Notes under the pieces: model-generated
What the model was told of the DNA's origin: nothing
The model's database searches: none
Seen by the model: only the letters and a program-made list of their open reading frames with translations
Translations under genes and position numbers: made by a program
Assembly: GCA_905116865.2 (NCBI GenBank)
Contig: CAJHNH020000552.1
Location: 1 to 64,000, forward strand
Length of the DNA: 64,000 nt
Reading direction: 5' to 3'
Source of the DNA: Candidula unifasciata
Taxonomy: Eukaryota > Mollusca > Gastropoda > Stylommatophora > Geomitridae
Shown: positions 11,201 through 20,620 of the stretch, piece by piece
Numbering within the stretch: the first letter of the stretch is position 1
Layout of the letters: each line of letters opens with the position of its first letter

Positions 11201-12485
11201 ATACATAATTAGGAAATTACCAAAATATTAAATTAATATCATCTAGTGTGAAAATATCAATTAATATTTTATTAATATAATATCATACACACATCATCAT
11301 TATCAAGTGTCAAAGTTATTTCAATTTGAGTTTAACATTTGATCTACTCATTCACATTTGATCATCATCAAACGTAACCACTATAACAAAAGTACAGTGT
11401 GGGTAATAGAAATTGTATTGTATACCAAGAATAATAAGTTAATCATTGGTGATTTAACAGTTAATTGGGGAAAGATCATTGTAATATTAGTTGGTGATAC
11501 ATTCATTGATTGAACACCATATCCTTATTCACCTTGTGGTCAATAATATTGTTGTTGATTGCTAATATTGACTAAATTTATTTACACTCATTGATTCAAC
11601 ACTATATCTTTATTTAATCTGTATTGAATAGTATTATTGTTGATTTCTAATATAGACTAAATTTATTGGTGGATAAGAATTATTTTGTTACAAGTTACTG
11701 CATATATATTGTAACTGAGTTTTGCTTCATTGAAAGCGAATTTAATAAGCATCATACTGAACAAGTGTATTTAGTATTTATTACGTGAAATAATTTAATT
11801 ATTTGAGAGTATTAGTGATTACTCTATCACAATCGATTATCAAGACTAATTCAATCAAATATTTTTTTTTTTAGCTATTTCATTAGAAGAGTATTTAATT
11901 ATACCCAGACTGTGCGGCCATTAAAGACAATTTTTTTTTTTTGGGTGTTATTTCACAAGGTATAATCAGTCTGAAACTTTATAACCAACTACTGTACTAC
12001 ACAGGATTATTATAACATTTAATCATTGTTACACATTTACATATTAATTAGTTATTTATTTGGTAAATACTTTGATAGTCCACTACATCAACACTTTGAT
12101 AATCCACTGCATCTACTCTAGTGCTACAACATTCTATTAGTTGATTAATAATCTTTATCAAATAATATATCATTTTTTCTTGCTGTCATATCTAATTTCT
12201 CAAGTGTGCTTAAGTGATTTACTCTCCCATAAGCTAAACAAATATTAGTTAACTCTTCTTCTCAAACATCAACTGTATATATATAGAATTATTTAGTTAT
12301 AGGCTTGGTGGTTGGAAGAGTTACATCCACTTTATTTTAAGGTATAGTATTGATACCCAGGGACATTTAGTTATTAATTCAAGTTACTAGTTCATTATAT
12401 TGAACTTATATTGTTCTTTCAGGGTGTGTAATTTGAAAGTAAGGTATTGTAACTGTATTGTTGTTTACATTGTAAAGACATCAAA
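8274..12485 (+). other. Long non-coding leader of the LTR element
   Basis: No protein of recognisable family is found here. Composition changes sharply: 8350-9600 is GC-rich with a T-run at 8322-8344, an 84-bp tandem repeat (9067-9290) and a segment at 8447-8500 resembling the repeat near 21850; 10700-12480 is strongly AT-rich with many TTTATT stretches. A 4.2-kb untranslated leader is unusually long, and part may be captured or nested sequence. No primer-binding site was identified with confidence. Confidence 0.55.
9067..9300. repeat. 84-bp tandem repeat, about 2.8 copies
   Basis: 'tggatggtt' starts at 9067, 9151 and 9235, exactly 84 bases apart. Each unit contains 'cagcgcggtgacgacgacac'. 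Because 84 is divisible by three, reading frames stay open on both strands: a Cys- and Asp-rich 28-residue repeat on plus, and an LSVVVTALRCTTT-type repeat on minus. No codon-level evidence favours either being translated. Confidence 0.85.
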
Positions 12486-15086
12486 ATGTCTAACTTGGCA
12501 GAGCTGATCAAACTGGGCAAAGAATTAAATTTGGAAGGGGAAGAACTTAGAAAATTTTGTGATCAACAGAAAAAAGAGTTGGATGAGAAAGAAAAGAAAA
12601 TACAAGACGATTTGAGGGAAGAACGGAGATTGTTACGAGCACACGAACTAGATATGAAGACACAAGAGATGGAGATGAAAAATAGACAACTGGAACAGGA
12701 AAAAGAAATGAAAAAACAGGAAATGAAGATGAGAAATAAACAAATGGAAAAAGAAAGAATATTAAAAGAACAAGAATTGAATTTGGAACGTGAGAAGATA
12801 TCTGCGTCAATTCAGATTGAAAAAGAAAAGGCAGAGGCACAAATCAGAACTAAAGAAATGGAAAATGATTCCAGAAGAGAAGCTGCTATCCAAAAAGAGA
12901 GATTAAAAGAAGAAGAAAATAAATTCAAAAAGTATGCAGGTATAGTCAGAAATTTCTCTGAAAAGGATGACATTGGTAGTTATATATCTAGCTTTCTTTT
13001 GCAAATGCGCTTTCATGATGTTCCAAAAGACCAGTGGGCCATTATTTTTCAAAAACATTTAGCATTTGAACCATTGAAGATCTTAGAAACAGTCCCTGAA
13101 CATCTAAGATTAGACTTTGACTATATTAAAGATCGCATCATGCGACACTATGACCTACATGAAGCAGGGTATAGGAAAAAGTTTCTGGATTTAAAGCCAA
13201 AGTCTGATCAGACGTTCACTGACTATTTTTCGGAAGTTCAGAATATTTTTGATAAATGGATTGATTCGGCCAATGTTAGAGATAATTATAAATTATTAGT
13301 AGATTTATTATTAAGGAACAAAATGTTGGAATCTTTACCTAAACCTATGTCAACCTTTTTAAGAGAAAATAAACCAACCTCATTGAAGGAGTTAGAGAAC
13401 TTAGGTGAGAATTATTTTTCAGCCCATCGTGAAATCTTCATTTCCAACCCGGTACCAGACATTGAAACTGGAGCTAGTGCCAGTTATGACAAAGGCAGAT
13501 ACAACCAAGGGGCAAACCCACACAAAAACAAAACCACGTTCAACAAAAAGTGGCAAATTATGTACTGCAAATATTGTCAAAAATCTCATCCAAACGACAA
13601 AATGTGTGATAAAAATCCGGGGTATAAAGACTATGTAGACAAACTGTTTAATAGAAGAACACAGAAGTTGAGATTGTATAAAGATGCCATTAAATGTTTC
13701 AATTGTGGTTGCTATAATCATTTTAAAAAAGACTGTTTATTTAGAAGAAAATTTAAGGAAGCCAACATAGCACAAGCAATGTCAGACTCAGATTCAGACA
13801 CTGAACCATTTGAGACCAATGCAGTAACTATTGAAAATTATGAAACTTGTCCTGTATGTCAACAGTTCCATGAAGAAGATAGCCTTCCATGTGGCCATAA
13901 TATACCCGTACAAGAAGCCAACTCAGCCACAAATACACAGGGAACCTTAAAATTATACAGAGGTATTGTAAATGGAAGAATAACCACAATTTTGAGAGAC
14001 ACGGGCGCCACAATTTCAGGTATCCACAAAGATCTTATCAAATCAACAGACATTATTAACAAGTTTATTCATTGCCGAACTTTTGAAGGCACCATTGAGA
14101 ATTATAAAGTAGCTTTTGTCAATGTTAACACTCCATTTTTACACAAAAGAATAAGAGTTGCAGTATTGCCATCACCATGTGCAGGATTAATTTTGGGGAA
14201 TGAGAAAGTTCTGAAAGAAATGTCTGAGCAAGAAATTTTTCAGTGGGAAAGAGAAAACATCAAAGAAGTGAAAGAAAATAACAACACAAGTACCAGTGAT
14301 CAAGAGTTTTGCCGTAGGGTGAATGCAGCAGTAAATAAAAACATGATTACCAGTGATCAAGATCTTTGCCATAGTGTGAATGCAAGAAAGCAAGGGAATG
14401 AAAGTGACTCATCCAAGAATAGGGAGCAGTCAATCAGTCATGCAAGAATGAGTGAAAGTATCAGCACAAAAAAGAAGCAGAATGAAAGGAATGAGAATAC
14501 AGAGTGTAAAGATACTGATATGAAAGAAGTACTGAATGCAAGATACATGAATGACAATGCATTGTGTGGTAAAAACATACCATCCATACTGAATGAAAGT
14601 GAAAAGTTGAGAAATAGTGATGCAAGAAAGAACACACCAAGAACAGTTGCAGATAATGAAAAACTTGAAAATAGTAATTTATCAAAAGGTGACCAGAACT
14701 CAAGAGAGAGAAAACATCATGAAAAATCATCATACTATACAAGTAATTACATTTGGCTGATACAATACATCTTACTTACCATGTGGCAAATTCTGTTGAT
14801 AACATGCCAAACATACAATCTTAATTCATTCTGTATTATCCAAAGCATCCAGATCCTACAACTTCTTCTGACTATAAGTCCTATTTACAAAGATTGCTAC
14901 AACTCTCAACTGTTTGTAACTACAAAAACTTGTCAAATTCTTAGAAGTGCTACACTACTAACACTTTTGTTGCTGAAACTATTACTTTTACAAATGATGT
15001 ATTCAAAACACTTTCCACATTCGGTGATTACAAACCTTTATTGCCACAGTCAAATCCACAATCAAACAAACAAGAATATAAAATAG
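12486..15086 (+). CDS. Gag-protease polyprotein of the LTR retrotransposon
   Basis: 866 codons from an ATG in AAAATG context. Residues 1-150 are Glu/Lys-rich and predicted coiled coil. About 155-330 is a helical Gag capsid-like region (FSEKDDIGSYI, DQWAIIFQKHL, YRKKFLDLKP). Three zinc-binding candidates follow: C361-X2-C-X3-H-X5-C, a classical CCHC knuckle at 404-417 (CFNCGCYNHFKKDC), and C455-X2-C-X3-H-X6-C. An aspartic-protease active site LRDTGAT has its Asp at about 505, and a downstream GLILG matches the family's C-terminal ILG. About 590-760 is low-complexity Ser/Asn/Lys sequence. The last 90 or so residues look like out-of-frame sequence reached by deletion of pol. No RT follows in frame, so only Gag and protease could be made. 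Confidence 0.85.
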   Translation: MSNLAELIKLGKELNLEGEELRKFCDQQKKELDEKEKKIQDDLREERRLLRAHELDMKTQEMEMKNRQLEQEKEMKKQEMKMRNKQMEKERILKEQELNLEREKISASIQIEKEKAEAQIRTKEMENDSRREAAIQKERLKEEENKFKKYAGIVRNFSEKDDIGSYISSFLLQMRFHDVPKDQWAIIFQKHLAFEPLKILETVPEHLRLDFDYIKDRIMRHYDLHEAGYRKKFLDLKPKSDQTFTDYFSEVQNIFDKWIDSANVRDNYKLLVDLLLRNKMLESLPKPMSTFLRENKPTSLKELENLGENYFSAHREIFISNPVPDIETGASASYDKGRYNQGANPHKNKTTFNKKWQIMYCKYCQKSHPNDKMCDKNPGYKDYVDKLFNRRTQKLRLYKDAIKCFNCGCYNHFKKDCLFRRKFKEANIAQAMSDSDSDTEPFETNAVTIENYETCPVCQQFHEEDSLPCGHNIPVQEANSATNTQGTLKLYRGIVNGRITTILRDTGATISGIHKDLIKSTDIINKFIHCRTFEGTIENYKVAFVNVNTPFLHKRIRVAVLPSPCAGLILGNEKVLKEMSEQEIFQWERENIKEVKENNNTSTSDQEFCRRVNAAVNKNMITSDQDLCHSVNARKQGNESDSSKNREQSISHARMSESISTKKKQNERNENTECKDTDMKEVLNARYMNDNALCGKNIPSILNESEKLRNSDARKNTPRTVADNEKLENSNLSKGDQNSRERKHHEKSSYYTSNYIWLIQYILLTMWQILLITCQTYNLNSFCIIQSIQILQLLLTISPIYKDCYNSQLFVTTKTCQILRSATLLTLLLLKLLLLQMMYSKHFPHSVITNLYCHSQIHNQTNKNIK

Positions 15087-15372
15087 TTACATTCATGAAA
15101 AACTTACAAGAAGATTTTGGGTGTATAAAATCAAAAAATTGTAATTTTTGTTTGTTTGTTAATTTGTCAGATAATTATGCTAGTATATTATGTTGTCAAA
15201 TGCAGATGTACTTGTTGCTACAAAGCCATATAATATATTTGTCAAAAAACTGAACCAAGTGCAACAAATAGAACAGATTGGAATGAGAAACATCAGCACT
15301 AGTTAATAGTTTGAAAAATTTCAGAAGTTTCTATAGTTTAAAAAATTTTAGAAGTTTCTATTGGGAAAAGCT

Positions 15373-15540
15373 TTTACTATTTTGACAGATAACTTGGGGT
15401 TGACAAAATTATTAACAATTGATGCCAATAGCAATCCAAGGGTATATAGATGGGCATTGTTGATATCATAATTCAAATTTAACATTGAACACATCAAAGG
15501 AACAGACAATCATTTACCAGATATCATGTCACGTTTGTAG
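15373..15540 (+). pseudogene. Ty3/gypsy RNase H C-terminal remnant
   Basis: In one frame, with one internal stop, the sequence gives FTILTDNLGLTKLL, then RVYRWALLIS, then FNIEHIKGTDNHLPDIMSRL. This is the end of a gypsy-type RNase H, where TDN..L, the RW.L motif and the IKG..N..DI.SR motif are conserved. It shows that pol was once present and is now reduced to about 56 codons. No integrase remnant was seen in 15541-16290. Confidence 0.8.
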
Positions 15541-15949
15541 AAGATGTTGCAACTGCTATTACAACTTGTATTAACTGAAATCATTTTATGCAAGGGTATG
15601 CATTGTATTATTGTATGAATGTATTATATGAATTTACAACTTGGAAAAATGTATATGTTTTGATTTGAACGGGTATAATATAGTAAAAAAAAAATTAAAG
15701 GGAGACAACATTCAGGGTTAAATTCACCTCACCAGAAAATATGTTAAGTTACTAGTATACTAAATTGAATTGGTGTAACATTTAATTTGAATATGTGTGT
15801 TAATGAGACATGTTGTAGTTTCTGAAGACAAGGTAATTAACTACATCTTGTACCTTACATATTTGGGAACAAAACCATACATTGCTGATTTAGCCATTGT
15901 TGAGGGCTTTCATGAATGGGAATAGCGAGGGTGGGACTTCATGGGGTCA

Positions 15950-16110
15950 CACTTCGGTTTTAGAGCCAAGATTTTGGACTTCCGCACCGATCAGGGGGTG
16001 CCTGGAGAGGGGTTCGGTTGTATACCGACTTTAGAACTGGGTGGGGATACCTATGGAGCCAGATTATTGGTCTTCCGCACTAAAAGGGGAGTGCCTGGAG
16101 TGAGGATCCC
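15950..16110. repeat. Imperfect direct repeat upstream of the 3' LTR
   Basis: 'gagccaagattttggacttccgcac' at about 15964 is echoed by 'gagccagattattggtcttccgcac' at about 16057, each followed by a '...gtgcctggag' end. Two diverged units about 93 bases apart. Function unknown. Confidence 0.6.
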
Positions 16111-16290
16111 ATTAAGGTATTCACAGTCGTGGAAAGACCCAACTGATGGCATTTTAGATTGTTTGAATTGTTAACCTAATAAGGTAAAGGGTTGGAAATG
16201 AACTTGTCGAAAATGATTCACTACAAAGGTCTAGAATCACCATGTTCAGTGAAATGTTCACACCTGATTGATTGAAAATGTAAAACATTT

Positions 16291-16310
16291 TTTTTGGGGG
16301 TGGGGGAGAG
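16291..16310 (+). promoter_or_regulatory. Polypurine tract
   Basis: The purine run GGGGGTGGGGGAGAG directly precedes the LTR start TGTAGTG at 16311. This is the expected position of the plus-strand primer for LTR retrotransposons. Confidence 0.75.
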
Positions 16311-17067
16311 TGTAGTGAGTCATTTTCTCCCCATTAATTTATGCCCGACAGATGACGTCAGTAATAGATGTAAGGGGGATGTTTTGACTGACTGAGATAA
16401 CACGAGATTTGTGTCTTGAGTTTCATGAGAGACATCTGAAAGTCAGGTTTTATGTGAAACATGATGGTTCACGTGAACCATGAAGGTTGACTGGCAGGCT
16501 TCGTGTGAAATGCGAATTATCACGGGCCAGACACGGTTTTCAACTGTGGGGAATTCATGAGAATGAATTTATCCAGAATATTCAAGAAGAACATGGCAGA
16601 TCAGAGGGCTATATAATAGCGGAGAAAGGTTAGAAAGGGAGTCTCGTTTGGACCCAGGAACAGTGTGCATGGACAGCGGTGGATGATGTGTGGATTCAGC
16701 AGATGTTTTTGAGTGAATTTGTTCCAGTCCAACTTGGCGAAAAAAGCTGGCCAGTAATATGTCTGCAGGTCGTCTGAGTTTGTCTGTCAGGACAGCTGTT
16801 GTGTTTCGTTCACGATGTTAGTGTAGGACGATTGTGATTTCTGCTTAAAGGTAATATTTGATACTTGCGTTATAATGTGTGCCTGGACAGTTGTCTAGTT
16901 CATGTGCCGGCTGTGTAAGCCGCGAGTGGAAGATTAAAGTGCTGGAACAGTATCGTGTTGTTTTTCCAGTTGTCCATTTTCTGCTCGTCGTGTGATGTCG
17001 GTTTTGTGAGACGGCAGCGAGCGTGCGATGATGCGAGCCAGTAGAAGATAAAAGAAAGTCATCGCAG
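16311..17067 (+). repeat. 3' LTR, full length (757 bp)
   Basis: Begins TGTAGTGAG after the polypurine tract and ends ATCGCA(G), shared with the 5' remnant. A TATA-like CTATATAATA lies at 16609-16618 and an ATTAAA polyadenylation-like signal at 16933-16938. LINE sequence resumes at 17068. Confidence 0.85.
16609..16618 (+). promoter_or_regulatory. TATA box candidate of the LTR
   Basis: CTATATAATA sits about 300 bases into the LTR, ahead of 'ggagaaaggttagaaaggg'. This is a suitable position for a U3 promoter. The truncated 5' LTR lacks it, so the element could not start its own transcript from the left end. Confidence 0.55.
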
Positions 17068-17330
17068 TTGCATATGTGGGAGCTAAGGCATTTAAGGGTT
17101 TCAACTTCTTCTAGTTTTTCCCCCTTTTATCTGAATGTTGGTACGTACTTGATTATTGTGACTGTTTACCAGAATCTTGCTTTTTTCTGCATTAATTTTC
17201 ATGCCATATTTACGACAGAGTGTCTCCAGTTTTGTAGTTAGTTCTTGGAGTTCTGATTCAGAATCAGACATGAGATCTATGTCGTCTGCAAAATGTAAAT
17301 TACACAGTTGTCTTCCAAAAGAGATGGGTG
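17068..17330 (-). mobile_element. LINE RT palm remnant, right side of the nested insertion
   Basis: On the minus strand: PISFGRQLCNL, then HFADDIDLMSDSESELQELT, then KLETLCRKYGMKINAEKSKI. This is the FADD catalytic box and following helix of an RTE-like reverse transcriptase. It continues at 8052 downwards, on the other side of the LTR element. The uninterrupted paralogue is at 30605-31520. Confidence 0.85.
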
Positions 17331-17622
17331 GATGCAGTAAAAAAAAAAAAACTAAAGAAATGTAAATGACACAGTTATCTTCCGAAAGAGATGGGTGGAT
17401 GCAGTTTAAAAAAACACTTAAGAAATATAAATTACACAGTTGTCTTCAGAAAGAGATGGGTGGATGCAGTAAAAAAAAAAAAAGAAATGTAAATTACACA
17501 GTTGTCTTCTGAAAGAGATGGGTGGATGCAGCTTAAAAAAACACTAAAGAAATGTAAATTACAGTTGTCCTCCGAAAGAGATGGGTGGATGCAGTTTAAA
17601 AAAAACAGTACAGAAATGAAAA
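17290..17622. repeat. ~65-bp minisatellite derived from LINE RT sequence
   Basis: Five or more units carry 'acagttgtctt' and 'gagatgggtggatgcag', followed by A-rich spacers. The first unit is the RT sequence encoding the region just before FADD. The paralogue at 31480-31560 has one unit only, so the array expanded after the duplication. Confidence 0.85.
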
Positions 17623-17706
17623 ATTACACATAACTCCTTTTTGTGATGCTTGACAGCTTATTCCATAGGTAAGAAGAATAAAGAAGCACCTATTAAATGT
17701 GACTTG

Positions 17707-17923
17707 CCCGGCTCGCTAGCGTAGTTGGCTAAACCTGACATTGCGGCGACCGGGTGACGAACTCCTTGTGGTCTTGGTTCACGCCTGGGGGTTGGCAGAA
17801 AAGCCAAATTTCTCCAAGATTTTCAGTATTTTACATGGAATCAAGGCCAAAGGGTTGCTATATCCATAGTACCGAGCCAAAGGGTTAAGAACTAATGGTT
17901 TCTGGATATTTAAAAAATAAAAT
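17707..17923 (+). mobile_element. tRNA-derived SINE with 12-bp TSD
   Basis: Starts CCCGGCTCGCTAGCGTAGTT (A-box 'tagcgtagttgg') with B-box-like 'ggttcacgcctg' 60-70 bases on, then a non-tRNA body and a 'taaaaaataaaat' tail. The target duplication AAATGTGACTTG is at 17695-17706 and 17924-17935. The same insertion is in the paralogue at 31636-31851, so it predates the segmental duplication. Confidence 0.85.
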
Positions 17924-18048
17924 AAATGTGACTTGGTCATTGGCGCTAGCATTATGTACCTGATTTGCCTTGTGAGGCTGAACGATTCCTGTACTTTATG
18001 TATTTAATATTTGTGAAGTGATAAACTTGTATTTATGATTTCTTTCAG

Positions 18049-18243
18049 ACATACATCTTAGTTGCCCGGATTGTTCTTCACATTCTCTACTAGAACATTC
18101 ACAAATGGAGAAATTTTAACTGCAGCAAGGTTTAAGCTTGTTACAGAAGAACTATCTAATATACTGTATGAGCAATGGAGTCGCAGTAAGACAGCTGATA
18201 CTGCAAGTTGCAGCAGTGATAAAAAATTGGCAGAAAATTAAAT
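18049..18243 (+). other. Candidate exon upstream of ZNF1
   Basis: Follows a good acceptor (TTTATGATTTCTTTCAG) and contains a donor-like GTAAGA at 18186. The encoded LPGLFFTFSTRTFTNGEI and LTEELSNILYEQWSRSK are kept in the paralogue at 31977-32181. Copy 1 has TAG where copy 2 has CAG, at the fourth codon. I recognise no domain. It could be a 5' exon of the zinc-finger gene or an unrelated fragment. Confidence 0.35.
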
Positions 18244-18538
18244 TATAGAAAAAAAAAACAGAAAACAGATTATAAAGTAGTGCCCAAAAAAAAAACACAC
18301 AAAAAAGTAATCAGAGAACGTATTATTTTTTATTATTGAGTAAAAGTGTAGATTTTATTTCATTGTGAAGAGAATTGTTAATTGTATGGTAATTTGTAAG
18401 CAGCATTGAATCTCTAACATAGATTCTTACAGTATTTTGAATATACTCTTTTCAACACCAGTTGTAGATCTGACACATTGCAAGCAAGGAGACAAATAAG
18501 GCACTTCACATGTTAGTGGTCTAGCTGTGATTTTAAAC

Positions 18539-20041
18539 ATGCCTAATAAAACATATACACATGAGATGTCTTACAGATGTGATGATTGTGGTGCATCTTG
18601 TTCTTCAGTTGGCAGGCTGTATTACCACTTTAGAGTACACACTCTAGGGAAACTCTACAAGTGTGATGATTGTGGTGCATGTTTTACTCAAGCTAGTAGT
18701 CTGAAGAGTCACAAAAGAATACATACAGGAGATAAACCTTACAAGTGTGATGATTGTGATGCATGTTTTACTCAAGCTGGTAGTCTGAAGAGTCACAAAA
18801 GAATACATACAGGAGATAAACCTTACAAGTGTGATGATTGTGGTGCATGTTTTTCTAAATATAGCCATTTAAAGAGCCACAAGAGAATACATACAGGAGA
18901 CAAACCATGCAAGTGTGATGATTGTGGTGCAGGTTTTACTACATCTAGCAATTTGAAGAGCCACAAGAAAACACATACAGGGAAGAAACCTTACAAGTGT
19001 GATGATTGCGGTGCATGTTTTACTTTATCCTGGAATTTAAAGATACACAAAAGAACACATACAGGGGAGAAACCTTTCAAGTGTGAGGATTGTGGTGCAT
19101 GTTTTACTGTATCCTGCAGTTTGAAGACACACAAAAGAACACATACAGGGGAGAAACCTTTCAAGTGTGAGGATTGTGGTGCATGTTTTACTGTATCCTG
19201 CAGTTTGAAGACACACAAAAGAACACATACAGGGGAGAAACCTTACAAGTGTGATGATTGTGGTGCATGTTTTACTCAATATGGTAATCTGGAATGTCAC
19301 AGGAGAGCACATACAGGGGAGAAACCTTACAAGTGTGATGATTGTGGTGCATGTTTTACCGAATCTAGCTATCTGAAGAGCCACAGAAGAACACATACAG
19401 GAGAGAAACCTTACAAGTGTGATGATTGTGGTGCATGTTTTGCTGTATCCTGGAGTTTGAAGGCACACACAATTATACATACAGGGGAGAAACTTTACAA
19501 ATGTAATGATTATGGTGCATGTTTTAATCAATCTTGTAGTCTGAAGCGCCACATGAGAATCCATACAATGGAGAAATCTCACAAGTGTGGTGATTGTGGT
19601 GCATGTTTTTATTATAGTAATAGCCTGAGAAACCATAAGAGAATTCATTCAAGAGAGAAACCTTACAAATGTGATGATTGTAGTGCATCTTGCACAGGTG
19701 TCTTCAGTCTAAAGCATCACATGTTATCACATATAGGAGAAAAACAATACAAGTGTAATGTTTGTGGTGCATGTTTTTATTATAATGATAACCTGAGAAG
19801 CCATAAGAGAATTCATTTAGGAGAGAAACCTTACAAGTGTGATGATTGTGATGCACGTTTTACTAAGTCTAGTAGTCTAAAGTACCACAAAAGAACACAT
19901 ACAGGGGAGAAACCTTACAAGTGTGATGATTGTGGTGCATGTTTTACTCAAGCGGGTCATTTGAAGAGTCACAAAATAGCACATTCAGGAGAGAAACCTT
20001 ACACATGTGAGGATTGTCGTGCATCTTACACAGGTGTCTGA
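18539..20041 (+). CDS. ZNF1: C2H2 zinc-finger protein, 17 fingers
   Basis: Chosen start is the ATG at 18539 (AACATGC), shared in position with the paralogue; the GTG 12 bases earlier is not a credible eukaryotic start. The 500-residue product is a near-continuous C2H2 array: C-X2-C-X12-H-X3-H fingers of 28 residues joined by [12 protein letters not shown] linkers, consensus CDDCGACFT...LKSHKRTH. Finger 12 has Tyr for its second Cys (CNDYG). Fingers 7 and 8 are identical 84-bp repeats (from 19079 and 19163). A 10-bp deletion in finger 18 makes the stop at 20039-20041, and finger-like sequence continues to about 20350. No KRAB, BTB or SCAN domain is seen. Expected role is sequence-specific DNA binding in the nucleus; targets unknown. 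Confidence 0.75.
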   Translation: MPNKTYTHEMSYRCDDCGASCSSVGRLYYHFRVHTLGKLYKCDDCGACFTQASSLKSHKRIHTGDKPYKCDDCDACFTQAGSLKSHKRIHTGDKPYKCDDCGACFSKYSHLKSHKRIHTGDKPCKCDDCGAGFTTSSNLKSHKKTHTGKKPYKCDDCGACFTLSWNLKIHKRTHTGEKPFKCEDCGACFTVSCSLKTHKRTHTGEKPFKCEDCGACFTVSCSLKTHKRTHTGEKPYKCDDCGACFTQYGNLECHRRAHTGEKPYKCDDCGACFTESSYLKSHRRTHTGEKPYKCDDCGACFAVSWSLKAHTIIHTGEKLYKCNDYGACFNQSCSLKRHMRIHTMEKSHKCGDCGACFYYSNSLRNHKRIHSREKPYKCDDCSASCTGVFSLKHHMLSHIGEKQYKCNVCGACFYYNDNLRSHKRIHLGEKPYKCDDCDARFTKSSSLKYHKRTHTGEKPYKCDDCGACFTQAGHLKSHKIAHSGEKPYTCEDCRASYTGV

Positions 20042-20360
20042 ATCACCACATGTTATTACATATAGGAAAAAAAACAATACAAGTGTCTTGTTTTTGATGC
20101 ATGTTTTAATTATAGTAATAGCCTGAGAAACCGCAAGAGAATTCATACAGGAGAATAGCCTTACAAATGTGATGATTGTGGAGCAGCTTGCACCGGCATC
20201 TTCAGTCTCAAGCATCACATATTAACACATACAAGAGAGAAACCTCACAAGTGTGATACTTGTGAATCATTTATGAGACCTGGATGTTTGTCAGAACATA
20301 AGAAAAGGCATGTAAGAAAGAAAGCGTACAGGTGTGATGATTGTGATGGCTTTTGCTAAA
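20042..20360 (+). pseudogene. Decayed 3' fingers of ZNF1
   Basis: Finger sequence resumes after the stop: a YKC..FDACF finger, SNSLRNRKRIH, then an in-frame TAG in the linker (GGAGAATAGCC). Next come YKCDDCGAACTG..SLKHH, a diverged PHKCDTCES-FMRPGCLSEH finger, and a final YRCDDCDGF. The linker stop and last fingers are shared with ZNF2, so the array was longer before duplication. Confidence 0.75.
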
Positions 20361-20446
20361 TATCCCAATTTGAAGAAATATAAATGTGCATGATCATCAT
20401 GTGCCATGCCTTTAAGCACGATCACCAGAATCACAGATCAGTTCAG

Positions 20447-20510
20447 ACTTGAGTTAGAAGAAGAGCAGAGCACTTATGGGCTACTACCCGTATGCCATGA
20501 TGTTGATTCT
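20447..20510. repeat. Tail of a dispersed repeat (see 35540-35835)
   Basis: 'gacttgagttagaagaag' and 'gccatgatgttgat' match the 3' ends of the repeats at 35540-35835 and 52800-53100. Only the tail is present here, while the paralogous position in copy 2 carries a longer version. Confidence 0.55.
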
Positions 20511-20620
20511 TTATTCAAAACCTTAAACCTCTCATAACATGTCCACAAAACATTGTTTAACTGTTGTAATAAGGATTTCATCTTTCTTGACGGGCATTGC
20601 TTCGTTTGTTTTTCTATCCT

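Larger units (their letters stand above)
8060..17067 (+). mobile_element. Ty3/gypsy-like LTR retrotransposon, defective
   Basis: A 214-bp 3' piece of the LTR (8060-8273) is repeated with two mismatches at 16854-17067, inside a full 757-bp LTR at 16311-17067. Between them lie a 4.2-kb leader, a Gag-protease ORF, a decayed RNase H tail and a polypurine tract. Reverse transcriptase and integrase are missing. The element sits inside a minus-strand LINE; the paralogous uninterrupted site is at 31238-31260 ('ctgccatcattgcatat'). The missing 5' LTR U3 shows that the left end was truncated, so a target duplication cannot be confirmed. The assignment to Ty3/gypsy rests on the RNase H tail and the Gag/protease layout. 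Confidence 0.85.

Noticed and set aside
17707..17780. True tRNA gene
   Set aside because: A- and B-boxes are present but there is no closing acceptor stem, and the sequence continues into a SINE body with target duplications. The same reasoning applies at 22500, 48740, 56890 and 58690.
18527..18538. GTG start for ZNF1 at 18527
   Set aside because: An ATG 12 bases downstream is conserved in the paralogue; GTG initiation is implausible here.
18644..19648. Long minus-strand ORFs opposite ZNF1 (and those opposite ZNF2, ZNF3 and ZNF4)
   Set aside because: They are shadows of the 84-bp periodic finger sequence; their repeats (for example TCTTIITLVRFL) are the reverse of linkers and fingers.
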